Below, in pieces: positions 29,654-40,995 of a stretch of 64,000 nucleotides of DNA. The number at the start of each line of letters is the position of its first letter. The stretch's first letter is position 1. Position numbers and translations under genes: made by a program. Under the pieces are notes generated by a model. The model did not search any database, was not told the origin of the DNA, and was given only the letters and a program-made list of their open reading frames with translations. The DNA comes from Maricaulis sp. Its GTDB lineage: Bacteria > Pseudomonadota > Alphaproteobacteria > Caulobacterales > Maricaulaceae. Location of the stretch: assembly GCF_017643475.1 (NCBI RefSeq), contig NZ_JAEPNI010000003.1, forward strand, positions 1 to 64,000, given 5' to 3'.

Positions 29654-29668
29654 GAACAAAGCGGCAAC
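29654..29668. promoter_or_regulatory. Degenerate second LexA box before lexA
   Basis: GAAC-AAAGCGG-CAAC differs from the box consensus at one base of the second half-site. It lies between the promoter and the lexA start. It may strengthen autoregulation, or be chance. Confidence 0.35.
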
Positions 29669-29677
29669 TTGATGGGT

Positions 29678-29706
29678 GTTCTACATGTGTTCTATTTTGT
29701 CGTCAA
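29678..29706 (-). promoter_or_regulatory. lexA promoter with LexA box
   Basis: On the minus strand, TTGACG (29706-29701), a 17-bp spacer and TAGAAC (29683-29678) form the promoter. The box GTTC-TACATGT-GTTC (29678-29692) covers the -10. The hexamers are identical to those of the small SOS gene at 5.3 kb. Negative autoregulation is expected. Confidence 0.8.
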
Positions 29707-29712
29707 CAGGGG

Positions 29713-30516
29713 CTAATAGGCCGCCATCAGCGTTTTCGTTGCCTGTTCGACATCAGTCTGACGCATCAGGCTCTCGCCGACCAGCAAGGCTCCGGCGCCT
29801 GAAAGCTTCAGCCGCGCAGCATCATCAGCCGTGAATATCCCGCTTTCGGCTACCATGAACTGGTCGTCCGGCACGAGTGTGGACAAACGCTCGAAAGTGC
29901 TGAGCGAGGTTTCGAATGTCCGCAGGTCACGATTGTTGACGCCGATCAGCGGTGCCTCTAGGGCGAGCGCTCGGTCCAGCTCCGCCTCGTCATGGACTTC
30001 CACAAGCGCGTCGAGTGACCACTTGTCGGCTTCATCCATGAGCTCGCGGGCACAGGCATCATCAACGGCCGCCATGATGACCAGGATTGCGTCAGCGCCG
30101 AGCGCTCGGGCTTCCGCGACCTGGTAGCGGTCATAGAGAAAGTCCTTGCGCAGCGCGGGAAGCCCGGTGGCATCGCGTGCCGCGGCCAGGAAGCTGTCAT
30201 CACCCTGGAAGCTTGGCGTATCAGTCAGCACGGAAAGGCAGGTGGCTCCACCGTCTTCATAGGCCTTGGCCAGTACCGGAGGATTGAAGTCCTCGCGGAT
30301 AAGACCCTTGGAGGGGCTGGCCTTCTTGACCTCGGCGATAAGGGCCAGGCCGCGTTCGCGCGCATCGCGTCGAAGTGCATCGAAGAAGCCGCGCACCGGA
30401 GGCTGATCGGCAGCGAGCGCGGCGATGTCCTCATAGGAACGCTGCGCCTTGCAGGCCTGGATATGGTCCAACTTGTAGGCGGTGATGCGCGCAAGTGCGT
30501 CAGGCATCTGGTTCAT
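29713..30516 (-). CDS. trpC: Indole-3-glycerol phosphate synthase
   Basis: Fourth step of tryptophan synthesis; closes the indole ring. The 267-residue TIM barrel has [19 protein letters not shown] (catalytic Lys and Glu), [20 protein letters not shown], and [12 protein letters not shown]. It is monofunctional, with no fused TrpF. The start overlaps the trpD stop by 4 bp (ATGA), so trpD-trpC are coupled. lexA follows on the same strand from its own promoter. Confidence 0.96.
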   Translation of the reverse strand: MNQMPDALARITAYKLDHIQACKAQRSYEDIAALAADQPPVRGFFDALRRDARERGLALIAEVKKASPSKGLIREDFNPPVLAKAYEDGGATCLSVLTDTPSFQGDDSFLAAARDATGLPALRKDFLYDRYQVAEARALGADAILVIMAAVDDACARELMDEADKWSLDALVEVHDEAELDRALALEAPLIGVNNRDLRTFETSLSTFERLSTLVPDDQFMVAESGIFTADDAARLKLSGAGALLVGESLMRQTDVEQATKTLMAAY

Positions 30517-31538
30517 GCGTCGACCCCCTGCGAGGTGATTGCGATCATCTGCTCGAGCGTTTTACGGGCACGTCCGTCAACGATAGCGGCCCTGGCCTTG
30601 GTGATGCCGTCGGCTAGATCGTTGGCCAGGTCAGCGATTACGAGCGCGGCCCCGGCGTTGAGGACGACGATGTCGTGAAAAGCGCCGGGCTCACCATCGA
30701 GCAAGGCCCGGATCGCCTTTGCGTTAAACTCCGGATCGCCGCCCTGGAGGTCTGCCTCGCTGGCCTTGGCGATGCCGTATTCTGCCGGATCGACGACAAA
30801 GCGCGTGATCTCGCCATTCTTCAGCTCAGCGACCTGGGTCGTGGTCGTTGTCGTGATTTCATCCATGCCGTCATCACCGATCATTACCCAGGCACGTTCG
30901 CAGCCCAGGTCACGCAGGGCTTCGGCCATGGGCTCAAGCCAGCGCTCGTCGAAGACACCCAGCAATTGCCGTTTGACCCCCGCCGGATTGGAAAGCGGAC
31001 CTAGGAGGTTGAAGACGGTGCGCACACCCAGGCTCTTGCGGGCGCTGGCCACGTGGCGAACGGCGCTGTGGTGGGCTGGCGCAAAAAGGAAACCAGCACC
31101 GGCCTTTTCGAGGCTTTCCTCGACCGTTTGCGGGCCCACGTCCAGGCGTACGCCCAATGCCGCGAGAACATCCGAAGACCCCGATTTCGAACTGGCAGCG
31201 CGATTGCCGTGTTTGGCGACGTTGGCGCCGGCGCCAGCAGCGACAATCGCGGCAGCGGTGGAAATATTGTAGGCACCCTTGCCATCACCACCGGTTCCGC
31301 AGGTGTCGATGGCCCCGTCAGGCGCGTTGATCCGGGTCATGCGGCCACGCATCACGCGAGCGCCCGCTGCGATGTCTGCCGGACTTTCTCCAAGTGCGGC
31401 AAGCCCCATCAGGAAGCCACCAATCGCGGCATCGGGCGCATCACCTTCCATCAGGAGGTTGAAGGCGGCTTCAATCTGTTTCGTGTCCGGTCGTTGCCCG
31501 CGGCTCATGGCCTGCAGGCAGATAGCGAGCTCTGTCAT
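30513..31538 (-). CDS. trpD: Anthranilate phosphoribosyltransferase
   Basis: Second step of tryptophan synthesis; joins anthranilate to PRPP. ATG 31538 gives 341 residues starting [18 protein letters not shown], the family N-terminus. The frame is open to 31673, but that part looks non-coding. Motifs are [15 protein letters not shown] (PRPP loop), [15 protein letters not shown] and [19 protein letters not shown]. The purine-rich GAACAAGAGAGAGCG precedes the start. trpG, which usually lies just before trpD, is separated by a 243-bp gap. Confidence 0.95.
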   Translation of the reverse strand: MTELAICLQAMSRGQRPDTKQIEAAFNLLMEGDAPDAAIGGFLMGLAALGESPADIAAGARVMRGRMTRINAPDGAIDTCGTGGDGKGAYNISTAAAIVAAGAGANVAKHGNRAASSKSGSSDVLAALGVRLDVGPQTVEESLEKAGAGFLFAPAHHSAVRHVASARKSLGVRTVFNLLGPLSNPAGVKRQLLGVFDERWLEPMAEALRDLGCERAWVMIGDDGMDEITTTTTTQVAELKNGEITRFVVDPAEYGIAKASEADLQGGDPEFNAKAIRALLDGEPGAFHDIVVLNAGAALVIADLANDLADGITKARAAIVDGRARKTLEQMIAITSQGVDA

Positions 31539-31647
31539 CGCTCTCTCTTGTTCAGTTTGTCTGGAGAAGGGTGGGCTAGCAGGGCAAGCTGCGCCATCGC
31601 CGATCCAGCACACGGCATCGAACGCGCGATGACGGCATGACTGACGC

Positions 31648-31666
31648 CACTGCCGGATCGGCAGTG
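31648..31666. repeat. Hairpin in the trpG-trpD gap
   Basis: CACTGCCG-GAT-CGGCAGTG is a perfect 8-bp stem with a 3-base loop in the 243-bp gap between trpG and trpD. There is no T-tract on either side in the direction of trpD. It could be part of a leader or a processing site. I found no clear tryptophan leader peptide. Confidence 0.35.
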
Positions 31667-31781
31667 AAGGCATTCAGGACATGTCGGTTCAGGATCGGCA
31701 TACCGGCTGGCTCAGGTTGAACTTCGCGAACCCGGCAAATCTAGCTGGCTGTGGCAGAAATTCAATCGCCCGCGATGGGTC

Positions 31782-32372
31782 TCACGCAGCTGTTTTCAGT
31801 GGCGTGCCAGCCAATTCCAGGAAGTTGCGCAGCAATTGATGGCCGTGTTCCGACGCGATGGACTCCGGGTGGAATTGCACCCCGTGAACCGGTCGCTCGA
31901 CATGATGTACGCCCATGATCTCGCCATCGGCGGTCCAGGCATTGGCCTTGAGTTCAGCGGGCAGGCTGTTCGGTTCGATGGCCAGGCTGTGGTAACGTGT
32001 TGCCTCAAAAGGTGAGGGCAAGTCTTTGAAAACACCGGTGCCGGCATGGGTGACCGGACTGGTTTTCCCGTGCATGATTTCCTTGGCGGAAACAACCTTG
32101 CCCCCGAAGATCTGACCGATGGACTGATGACCCAGGCAGACGCCCAGGATCGGCATGTCGTCTGGCGATTGGGCAATCAGGTCGAGACAGATGCCGGCAC
32201 GGTCAGGATCACACGGACCCGGTGAGAGCACGATGGCTGACGGGCCAAGAGCCAGCGCTTCATTGACGCTCAACGCATCGTTGCGATGCACAGCAATATC
32301 AGCTCCGAGCTCCTGGAAATAGTGCACCAGGTTGAAGGTGAAGCTGTCATAATTGTCGATCATCAAGAGCAT
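31782..32372 (-). CDS. trpG: Anthranilate synthase glutamine amidotransferase subunit
   Basis: Supplies ammonia from glutamine to TrpE. In 196 residues the class I amidotransferase motifs are present: [15 protein letters not shown] with the nucleophilic Cys, and [14 protein letters not shown] with the catalytic His. [20 protein letters not shown] is the usual start. The related PabA may share the same function. Its partner trpE is 1.1 kb away, behind an oppositely oriented gene, rather than adjacent. Confidence 0.95.
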   Translation of the reverse strand: MLLMIDNYDSFTFNLVHYFQELGADIAVHRNDALSVNEALALGPSAIVLSPGPCDPDRAGICLDLIAQSPDDMPILGVCLGHQSIGQIFGGKVVSAKEIMHGKTSPVTHAGTGVFKDLPSPFEATRYHSLAIEPNSLPAELKANAWTADGEIMGVHHVERPVHGVQFHPESIASEHGHQLLRNFLELAGTPLKTAA

Positions 32373-32469
32373 TGCGGGCCTCCGCGGCCAAACTAGGCGC
32401 TTCGGTTGTCAGGGCCAATCCCTGCTACTGCTTAACGGATGATTTACCGACTCCCTTCGCACTAGCAGC

Positions 32470-33495
32470 ATGAGACGACGCCATCCGAATCGCTTCCGAG
32501 TTCTGCAATCTGCAACGCCGGCTTTTGCCAGTGTTGTGGCTGCTGCGGCCTATGGTGTGGGTGCGATCGTCTTCTCGTTTACCAGCAAGGCCGACCCGGC
32601 GGACCTGCCGGAGTTTTCCCTGAGCTACGATCCGCCGAGCCTGTATGTAAGTGGGATTGCTGATCCGGCTGAGACGGACCTGGTCGCGCTTGCTGCGCCG
32701 GAGGAGGTTGCAAGCTCACAGGTCGTTGTGCCCGAGATTGATGAAATGCTCGAGGCGCAGCCTGCCAGTTACCCAGTGCCCACTGCAAACACGCCGCCAC
32801 GGATTGCTCTGGTGATTGATGATGTCGGGTTGGATCGTGACGCTGCACGGCGGACTTCGGAGCTCGGTGTTCCGATCTCCATGGCGGTGCTGCCCTATGC
32901 CGATGCGTCCCGTGATGTTTCACGGCAGGTCCGTGAAGCAGGGCACGATCTTTTGCTGCACATGCCGATGGAACCACTTGGACTGGCAGATCCTGGGCCG
33001 CATGCCTTGCGGGTAGGCCAGAGTGAGGACGAGCTGCGCCTGCGTGTGCGCTGGGCCTTTGCCCGCGTGCCTGGCGCGATCGGTATGAACAATCACATGG
33101 GCAGTCGATTGACGCAGGATACCAGTGCTCTGCGGCCGGTTCTTGAAGCTCTTTCTCAGGAGGCGGGCCTGTTCCTGGACTCCATGACGACTGCAGAAAG
33201 TCGTGGCGCTGCGGTAGCGCGCGGACTTGGTCTGACAGCGCTGGAACGAGATATTTTCCTTGATCACACCATCGAGGTGGCGGCGATCAATGCCCGGCTG
33301 GCCGAGGTTGAGGCGCTGGCCTCACTGCGTGGTTGGGCGATAGCGATCGGTCATCCGCATGACGAAACCCTGGAAGCGCTGGAGAGCTGGATCGCCGAGG
33401 CAGAAGCACGCGGCTTTGAATTCGTCACGCTGACAGAGCTCGCTCGTTCGCTGGAAACGCCATCCCAGCAAATCGTGGAAGCCTCAATCCGCTAG
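32470..33495 (+). CDS. Divergent polysaccharide deacetylase family protein
   Basis: Protein of the divergent polysaccharide deacetylase family (DUF610, YibQ-like). The 341 residues have one N-terminal membrane anchor (about 15-40), a Pro/Ala/Glu-rich linker, then the deacetylase-like domain from about 113. Key segments are RIALVIDDVGLDRDAARR (metal Asp pair), LLLHMPMEPLG, GAIGMNNHMGSRLTQD and AIAIGHPHDETLEAL. Acting on cell-envelope carbohydrate is inferred from the fold. Its last 12 bp overlap the convergent trpE end. It is transcribed divergently from trpG. Confidence 0.85.
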   Translation: MRRRHPNRFRVLQSATPAFASVVAAAAYGVGAIVFSFTSKADPADLPEFSLSYDPPSLYVSGIADPAETDLVALAAPEEVASSQVVVPEIDEMLEAQPASYPVPTANTPPRIALVIDDVGLDRDAARRTSELGVPISMAVLPYADASRDVSRQVREAGHDLLLHMPMEPLGLADPGPHALRVGQSEDELRLRVRWAFARVPGAIGMNNHMGSRLTQDTSALRPVLEALSQEAGLFLDSMTTAESRGAAVARGLGLTALERDIFLDHTIEVAAINARLAEVEALASLRGWAIAIGHPHDETLEALESWIAEAEARGFEFVTLTELARSLETPSQQIVEASIR

Positions 33496-34986
33496 TGAGT
33501 CTTCAGCAGCCCGGAAAAGTGCGGCGGCCTTGTTGCAGCATTCCTCGTGTTCCGATGCTGGGTCGGAATCCAGAACAACGCCGGCCCCTGCTTGAACATT
33601 CATCTGGCCATCCTTGAACACCGCTGTGCGCAGGGCGATACAGGTATCCATCGAGCCATCAGCACCGAAATAGCCTACCGCGCCGGCATATACGCCGCGT
33701 CGGTGAGGTTCCAGCTCGTCAATAAGCTCCATGGCGCGAACCTTGGGAGCACCGGAAACCGTGCCAGCCGGGAAACCGGCGAAAAGTGCTGATACCGCAT
33801 CCTGATCGTCCGCGAGGTCACCTTCGACATTGGAAACGATATGCATGACGTGGCTGTAGCGCTCGACGATCTCGCGCGCGGTGATGCGGACGCTGCCGGG
33901 TTTGGAAATCCGTCCGACGTCATTGCGACCGAGATCGAGCAACATGAGGTGTTCGGAGCGCTCCTTCGGATCCGCGAGCAGATCTGCCTCCAAAGCGTCG
34001 TCCTCGGCCGGAGACTTGCCACGCGGGCGGGTGCCGGCGATCGGGCGGATCGTCGCGACACCGTCGCGCAGTCGCACCAGAATTTCCGGGCTTGAGCCGA
34101 CAATCTCGAACCCGTCCATGCGGAAGAAGAAGAGGAAAGGCGAGGGGTTCAGGCGGCGCAATGATCGGTAAACCCAGAACGAGTCTGCAGGGTAATCGGC
34201 GCTGAAACGCTGGCTGGGAACGACCTGGAAGGCATCGCCGGCCCGGATGTAGTCCCGCGCCTTGTCGACAGCAGCCATATAGGTTGCCGGTGACTGGTTC
34301 GAGCGTATCTCGCCCAGCTCGCCTTGCGCGCGTTCGATCTCGGGCATCTTGCCCGCCAGCGTCCGAAAAACGGCATCAATACGTTCGCATGCGGCATCAT
34401 AGGCTTCACGCGGTGTAAACCCGTCGGTGCGGATCGGGCAAAAGACCTGGATCTCCTGTTTCAGGGAATCAAAGACAACGATCGTGCGAGGACGCATCAG
34501 GACCGATTCTGGCAGATCCAGCGGTTCCGCCGCAGCCTGTTCCGGAAGGCGCTCCATGTAGCGCACCATGTCGTAACCGAGATAGCCGAAAAGGCCGGCG
34601 CCGATCGGAGCTGAACCGTCAGGCAGGGTGCAACGCGCGCTTTCGATGACATCGCGCAGGGCCTGCATGGGGTGGTCGTCCAGCGGCTCAAATGTCTTGT
34701 CCACCAGATTTTCGCCCGTGCAGACTGCGGCTTGGCCGTCGCGGCAACGCCAGATGAGATCCGGATCGAGCCCTATCGCTGAATAACGTCCGCGCCACGC
34801 ACCGCCTTCCACCGATTCCAGCAGGAAGGTATGCGGGGAGGAGCCGGCGAGCTTCAGATAGGCCCCGACAGGTGTCAGTAGATCGTCTGCACGGCGTGCC
34901 GTTACGACAATGGTTTCACCGCGCTGGCAGGCAGCTTCGACGGTACGAAAATCCGGGATTACGACCGGCGCTCGGGCCGGCGTCAC
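33484..34986 (-). CDS. trpE: Anthranilate synthase component I
   Basis: Converts chorismate to anthranilate with TrpG. In 500 residues the C-terminal chorismate-binding domain has IAGTRPRGKSPAEDDALEAD, LLDLGRNDVGRISKPGSV and FPAGTVSGAPKVRAMELID. The GTG start at 34986 overlaps the stop of the upstream ppiD gene (GTGA), so trpE is translationally linked to a protein-folding gene. This ppiD-trpE arrangement is seen in other alphaproteobacteria, as far as I recall. The end overlaps the oppositely oriented deacetylase gene. Confidence 0.95.
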   Translation of the reverse strand: MTPARAPVVIPDFRTVEAACQRGETIVVTARRADDLLTPVGAYLKLAGSSPHTFLLESVEGGAWRGRYSAIGLDPDLIWRCRDGQAAVCTGENLVDKTFEPLDDHPMQALRDVIESARCTLPDGSAPIGAGLFGYLGYDMVRYMERLPEQAAAEPLDLPESVLMRPRTIVVFDSLKQEIQVFCPIRTDGFTPREAYDAACERIDAVFRTLAGKMPEIERAQGELGEIRSNQSPATYMAAVDKARDYIRAGDAFQVVPSQRFSADYPADSFWVYRSLRRLNPSPFLFFFRMDGFEIVGSSPEILVRLRDGVATIRPIAGTRPRGKSPAEDDALEADLLADPKERSEHLMLLDLGRNDVGRISKPGSVRITAREIVERYSHVMHIVSNVEGDLADDQDAVSALFAGFPAGTVSGAPKVRAMELIDELEPHRRGVYAGAVGYFGADGSMDTCIALRTAVFKDGQMNVQAGAGVVLDSDPASEHEECCNKAAALFRAAEDSLAD

Positions 34987-36926
34987 CGGTTGGCGTTGGA
35001 ATCGCGGCCCAGTGCCTGGTCAACCAGACGGGCGTCGATGCCACCTTCTTCGTCCTGACCATATTCTGCAAGCAGCGCTGCCTGGGTCATGATCAACATG
35101 TCCTCCTGCATCTCGCCAAGAATGGTCGTGCTGAGCAGCCCCATCTCCCCGAGTGCCGCTGCGGCCGGATCCACGTGTACAATGTCGTCGACAACGAGGA
35201 TGACCCGAAGGCCATCACCTGTTCCCGATGCGATGACCGGTTGACCGGGTTCGGCGAAGAAAGCTTCCCGAACGACTGTCCCGGCGAATTCGCCTGCGCT
35301 TTCGTCACGTTTCAGTGTGGCGGTCTCGACCCGGCCTCCAGAGGTCAGCGCGACAATATCCATGTCCTCTCCGGCCTCGAGCTGGGCGAGGGCCTCCTCG
35401 GCGCGCGCCTGTAGCTGAATGCCGATCTGGGACTGGCGCCACAGTATTTCCGCTTCTTCGCGAACCTCGGAGAGTTCCAGATCACGACTTTCGACGATGC
35501 TGTCGACGCGAACAATGAAGAAATCGGTGTCATTGAATTGCTGCATATCGGTCGCAAGCCCTTCGAACTGATCGAAGGCGGACGGCAGGATGTCAGCCGA
35601 AAGAGCGGCGTAGCGCGGGAAGTTGAATTCACGATCCGCACCACGTGCGACGCGATCCATAGGGGCGAACATTTCCAGCGGGCTCCCCGAGGCCGCAGCG
35701 GCTTCCTCAAGGGTGGCGCCGGAATCGAGAGCGTCCTGGAACAAGCCCATTGTGTTGTACATGACGTCGAGTGCCTGTTCGCGCGCAGCAGCCTGGCGCA
35801 GTTCGGGCAATTGCTCCTGGAAGGACGGTGTCACCGCATCCGTACCGCTGGTGACCTGTACGGCGTAGGTGGCAAAGGCGCCTTCCACGACGATCGTTTC
35901 ACCTACGGCGGCAGCGAAGACGGCGTCAGCCAGCGCCTGATCTGGCACCTGGTAGGCAAGCGACTCAGTCTGTTCAAACGGTGCCGGCAGGCCGAGATCG
36001 TTGGCGATGTCCAAAGCGACTTCGCCGGCGGTGAGACGATCCACGACCTGGCTGGCCGTTTCAGTGTCGTTGACGACGAGCTGGAGGAAACCGCGTGTTG
36101 CCGGCGTGCCGATTTGTCCCGTCTCGAGCTGATAATCATAAAACTCGCGCAGCGGTTCTTCGTCGACGGTCTCGTTGGCAGTGAAGTCATCGAGCTGGAA
36201 ACGAACGAGCGTGATCCCGCGTAGTTCCGTGCCGGTGAAGACAGGCAGGCCCAGCTGATCAGTCGCTTGCCGGTTTTCATCGATGAATGCCTGAAGCTCT
36301 TCATCGGTGGGCGGCTCGATCGCGTCTGCGGTGGAAGCATCAATGAACAATCCCCGCATGGACCGACGCTCCTCGGTCACTCGATAGCGGTTGCTGGCAA
36401 ATTCAGCGGGAACGGAAATTCCGCCAGCCAGCGTCGAGGTGAATTGGGCTCTGAGCACATCATCCGCCAGCTCTTCCTCGAACTGACGTGGTGTGTAGCC
36501 GAGCTGCCGCAGATACTCGCGACCGGCTGCAAAACTGTAGTCGCCCGTTGCAGGGTCCTGGAAAATGTCAAACTGCGAAGCGGCTTCCAGCAAGGCCTGG
36601 TCAGAGACAGACAGGCCAAGTTCTTCAGCCTTGGCAGAAAAGGCGGCAAGCACGATTAGACGATTGAGAACCTGGTTTTCCCGTTCTTCAGCGAGGGCCT
36701 GCTCGCGCGTGAAGGTCGGATCCTGCTGCTGGATATTGCGGATCTCGCTTTCGAAAGCGCGCGAGAACTGGCTGACACTGACTTGCTGATTGCCAACGAC
36801 GGCAATCGCGGTTCCGGTTCCCGTAAAGACGCCTCCGACGCCGGTCAGGGCGAAGGCGAGAACGAGAAGTCCAATGATAACAATCGCCCAGGGTGATTTG
36901 GCGAAAGCTCGTAGCAGGGTCAGCAT
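34983..36926 (-). CDS. ppiD: SurA/PpiD-type peptidyl-prolyl isomerase
   Basis: Membrane-anchored periplasmic folding factor at the Sec exit. In 647 residues, a single helix at about 12-33 (AIVIIGLLVLAFALTG) is followed by a SurA-N-type chaperone domain (about 35-200) and a parvulin-like central domain. A long acidic C-terminal region completes it. The parvulin part is divergent, and I cannot confirm the active site. Start at ATG 36926, divergent from tpiA. It overlaps trpE at its end. Confidence 0.88.
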   Translation of the reverse strand: MLTLLRAFAKSPWAIVIIGLLVLAFALTGVGGVFTGTGTAIAVVGNQQVSVSQFSRAFESEIRNIQQQDPTFTREQALAEERENQVLNRLIVLAAFSAKAEELGLSVSDQALLEAASQFDIFQDPATGDYSFAAGREYLRQLGYTPRQFEEELADDVLRAQFTSTLAGGISVPAEFASNRYRVTEERRSMRGLFIDASTADAIEPPTDEELQAFIDENRQATDQLGLPVFTGTELRGITLVRFQLDDFTANETVDEEPLREFYDYQLETGQIGTPATRGFLQLVVNDTETASQVVDRLTAGEVALDIANDLGLPAPFEQTESLAYQVPDQALADAVFAAAVGETIVVEGAFATYAVQVTSGTDAVTPSFQEQLPELRQAAAREQALDVMYNTMGLFQDALDSGATLEEAAAASGSPLEMFAPMDRVARGADREFNFPRYAALSADILPSAFDQFEGLATDMQQFNDTDFFIVRVDSIVESRDLELSEVREEAEILWRQSQIGIQLQARAEEALAQLEAGEDMDIVALTSGGRVETATLKRDESAGEFAGTVVREAFFAEPGQPVIASGTGDGLRVILVVDDIVHVDPAAAALGEMGLLSTTILGEMQEDMLIMTQAALLAEYGQDEEGGIDARLVDQALGRDSNANR

Positions 36927-37082
36927 TGTACACAGGCCTTAAGAATAGTGAGAGCGGGAACGTAGCGACACACCCATTGGGATACAAGCGCTCTGGGCTG
37001 TGGTTGAAGCATTGCCTCACATGGGCTCCCGCCGTAATGCTGGTTCGATAACATATCGGCATCGCGACAACTTGGGGGAGAC

Positions 37083-37808
37083 ATGGCGCGGCAACTCATC
37101 GCTGGCAATTGGAAGATGAACGGGCTCAGTAGCCAACTCAGCTTCTTTGACGATCTCGTGAATGCTGTCGGCGACAGTCCAGCCGAGCTGTTGATCTGTC
37201 CTCCGGCAACTCTGATCGAGCGCTGTTCCCGAGCCGCCGACGGCAGCGGGATCGCAATCGGTGCCCAGGATTGTCACGTCAGTGCAAGTGGCGCCCATAC
37301 CGGAGATCTTTCCGTTGCCATGCTGGCGGACGCCGGAGCGCGCTTCGTGATTCTCGGACATTCCGAGCGCCGGGCTGATCATGGGGAAACCAGCGCCGAG
37401 GTTAAGGCGAAAGCCGAAGCTGTACTCGCGGGTGGGCTGACATCGATAATCTGCGTGGGCGAGACATTGAAACAGAGGGAGCAGGGCAACGCCGAAACCG
37501 TCGTTACCGAGCAATTGCTGGCGTCCCTTCCGGAAAATGCCGGGGACAGGTGCGAGATTGCCTACGAGCCTGTCTGGGCCATCGGAACTGGCCGCACGGC
37601 CTCGTCAGCAGACATTGTCGCCATGCACGGCGCTCTGAAGGCGGCGCTTCCGGCGGACGTCAATGCTCGCATCCTCTATGGCGGATCGGTGAAGCCCCAG
37701 AATGCCGAAGAGATACTCGGGCTCGACAACGTTGACGGTGCGCTCGTCGGCGGGGCCAGTCTGAATCCGGTGGACTTTGCTGGCATCATAAAAAATACAA
37801 GGTGTTGA
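37083..37808 (+). CDS. tpiA: Triosephosphate isomerase
   Basis: Interconverts dihydroxyacetone phosphate and glyceraldehyde 3-phosphate. In 241 residues, GNWKMNG contains the Asn/Lys catalytic residues, ILGHSERR the catalytic His, YEPVWAIGTG the catalytic Glu, and YGGSVKP the phosphate site. ATG 37083 follows GGGGGAGAC, a strong ribosome site. A 156-bp divergent promoter region separates it from ppiD. Confidence 0.97.
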   Translation: MARQLIAGNWKMNGLSSQLSFFDDLVNAVGDSPAELLICPPATLIERCSRAADGSGIAIGAQDCHVSASGAHTGDLSVAMLADAGARFVILGHSERRADHGETSAEVKAKAEAVLAGGLTSIICVGETLKQREQGNAETVVTEQLLASLPENAGDRCEIAYEPVWAIGTGRTASSADIVAMHGALKAALPADVNARILYGGSVKPQNAEEILGLDNVDGALVGGASLNPVDFAGIIKNTRC

Positions 37809-37895
37809 GGGGCTGGTAAGGCGATTGAAACCAATTGAATCCATGATGTTCATTCGTTTGTCCTGAGTATTCGCCTTAACGGAGCTCCCCAGCGC

Positions 37896-38915
37896 ATGGC
37901 CGAACCCGACTACGCCCGAGCCCCAGTTCTTCTGTTTGATCCCGTTCATGCCAACCAGCGAACGACGCGTTATGCGCTTTTCGAAATCGGTTTTCGGCAG
38001 ATTGAGTGTGTGTCGACACTGGAAGATCTGAAGGCCGGGATCACGGACAGCAATCCGCTGATGATCGTCGCCGAAAGCAGCGCAACCGATGCTGATGTGT
38101 TTCGAATTGTACGTTCAATCCGGCGTTCTGAACTGGGGAATAACCCCTTCGTCGTGATCCTGTTGACAACATGGAGCCGGGACACGCTGCATATCCGCAA
38201 AGCCATCGAGTGCGGTGCCGATGATCTCATCGTGAGGCCGTTCTCGACCATGTTTGCCGAAGAACGTGTCCGCACCCTGATCAAGGGACGCAAGAGTTTC
38301 ATCGTGACCAGCGATTATATCGGCCCCGATCGGCGCAAGGCCAATGACCGGTCTTCCTCCGCTCAGTCGCTGGAGGTCCCCAATCTTCTACAGGCTGTCG
38401 TCGAGGGTGATACCGAAGCGCTGGCCAAGGGAAGCCAGTGGATCCAGGCGGCAAAATCGACTGTCAACGCGGAACGTATTCGCCGGGTTGCCATGCGCAT
38501 TGTGGTGGGAGTCGAGCTGTTCCTGTCTGGAGCCAAGGACGGGGCGACACCTAAACTGGACCTGGAGGACATGGCCAAGACGGCGCGCGAGCTGCGGGCC
38601 CAGATGATCAAGGCCAACCGCGCTGAGGCTGCGGAAGTGGCCCAGGCACTCATCGACCAGATCGGTGCAATCAATCCAGCAGAAGTCTCGCCGGCCACGC
38701 TCAAACTGGTCAAGGAATTGTCGATGGGCGCCTATGCGGCCTTTGCCAATGGAGATGGCCTGGAGAAATCCCGTGACGAGATCGACCGTACGGTTGCCAG
38801 CCTGCGTAAACGCCTGCAGGCGCGCGCTGCTGCAGTCCAGGCTCAGCAAGCAGCGCAAGCAGCAGATGATGCTGGCCAAGGCGAACAAGCTGCTATAAAA
38901 CGCGCCGCCATGTAA
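37896..38915 (+). CDS. Receiver-like protein without the usual phospho-aspartate
   Basis: The first 125 or so residues of this 339-residue protein have a response-regulator receiver fold: PVLLFDPVHANQRTTRYAL, then LMIVAESSATDADVFRIV, then VILLTTWSRDTLHIRKAIEC and GADDLIVRPFS with the conserved Lys replaced by Arg. The phospho-acceptor Asp expected near residue 59-60 is missing (VAESS; Ala or Glu there). YIGPDRRKAN near 145 is a motif common behind alphaproteobacterial signalling domains. The rest is helical, with a Gln/Ala-rich coiled-coil end. It probably works as a protein-protein switch rather than by phosphorylation. Partner unknown. Confidence 0.75.
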   Translation: MAEPDYARAPVLLFDPVHANQRTTRYALFEIGFRQIECVSTLEDLKAGITDSNPLMIVAESSATDADVFRIVRSIRRSELGNNPFVVILLTTWSRDTLHIRKAIECGADDLIVRPFSTMFAEERVRTLIKGRKSFIVTSDYIGPDRRKANDRSSSAQSLEVPNLLQAVVEGDTEALAKGSQWIQAAKSTVNAERIRRVAMRIVVGVELFLSGAKDGATPKLDLEDMAKTARELRAQMIKANRAEAAEVAQALIDQIGAINPAEVSPATLKLVKELSMGAYAAFANGDGLEKSRDEIDRTVASLRKRLQARAAAVQAQQAAQAADDAGQGEQAAIKRAAM

Positions 38916-38916
38916 A

Positions 38917-38939
38917 TTCGTCCCTATATGGTGGACGAA
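38917..38939. promoter_or_regulatory. Inverted repeat before secG
   Basis: TTCGTCC-N9-GGACGAA begins two bases after the stop of the receiver-like gene and ends 20 bp before secG. It may be a weak terminator or an operator in the secG promoter region; no T-tract follows. Confidence 0.35.
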
Positions 38940-38959
38940 GACAGAGAACGGCGAGTTTC

Positions 38960-39280
38960 ATGACAACGGTACTGCTCATCATTCAGCTTCTGGTCGCGGC
39001 AGCCCTGATCGCGGTTATTCTCCTTCAGCGTTCTGAAGGTGGCGCGCTCGGTATGGGTGGCGGCGGCGGTGGTGGTGCCGGTGGCATGATGACCGGCCGC
39101 GGCGCGGCAAACCTGCTGACCCGAACCACGATGGTGCTCGCTGCGGTCTTCATCGGCAACTCGATCGCTCTGGCCATTCTGACCGGCGCTGATTCCGGTG
39201 ATAATCTGCGTCTGGACCAGGACTTCGACACTCCGGTGGTCGAAGAAGAGGCAACTGATCAGGTTCCCACCGACGGCTAG
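38960..39280 (+). CDS. secG: Preprotein translocase subunit SecG
   Basis: Small SecYEG subunit that aids protein export. The 106 residues have two membrane helices (about 3-21 and 52-74) joined by a Gly-rich loop (LGMGGGGGGGAGGMMTGRG) that faces the cytoplasm, and an acidic C-terminal tail. LLQRSEGGALGMGG is the family signature. ATG 38960 follows GAACGGCGAG. The secG-pyrG order is common in this class. Confidence 0.95.
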   Translation: MTTVLLIIQLLVAAALIAVILLQRSEGGALGMGGGGGGGAGGMMTGRGAANLLTRTTMVLAAVFIGNSIALAILTGADSGDNLRLDQDFDTPVVEEEATDQVPTDG

Positions 39281-39301
39281 TCCGTATCAAATTTTACCTG
39301 A

Positions 39302-40984
<1,683 letters not shown>

Positions 40985-40995
40985 TTTTTCCCGGG

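Noticed and set aside
31539-31673. Upstream extension of trpD as a Trp leader peptide
   Set aside because: Only two scattered Trp codons, no ribosome site, and no alternative terminator hairpins with a T-tract.
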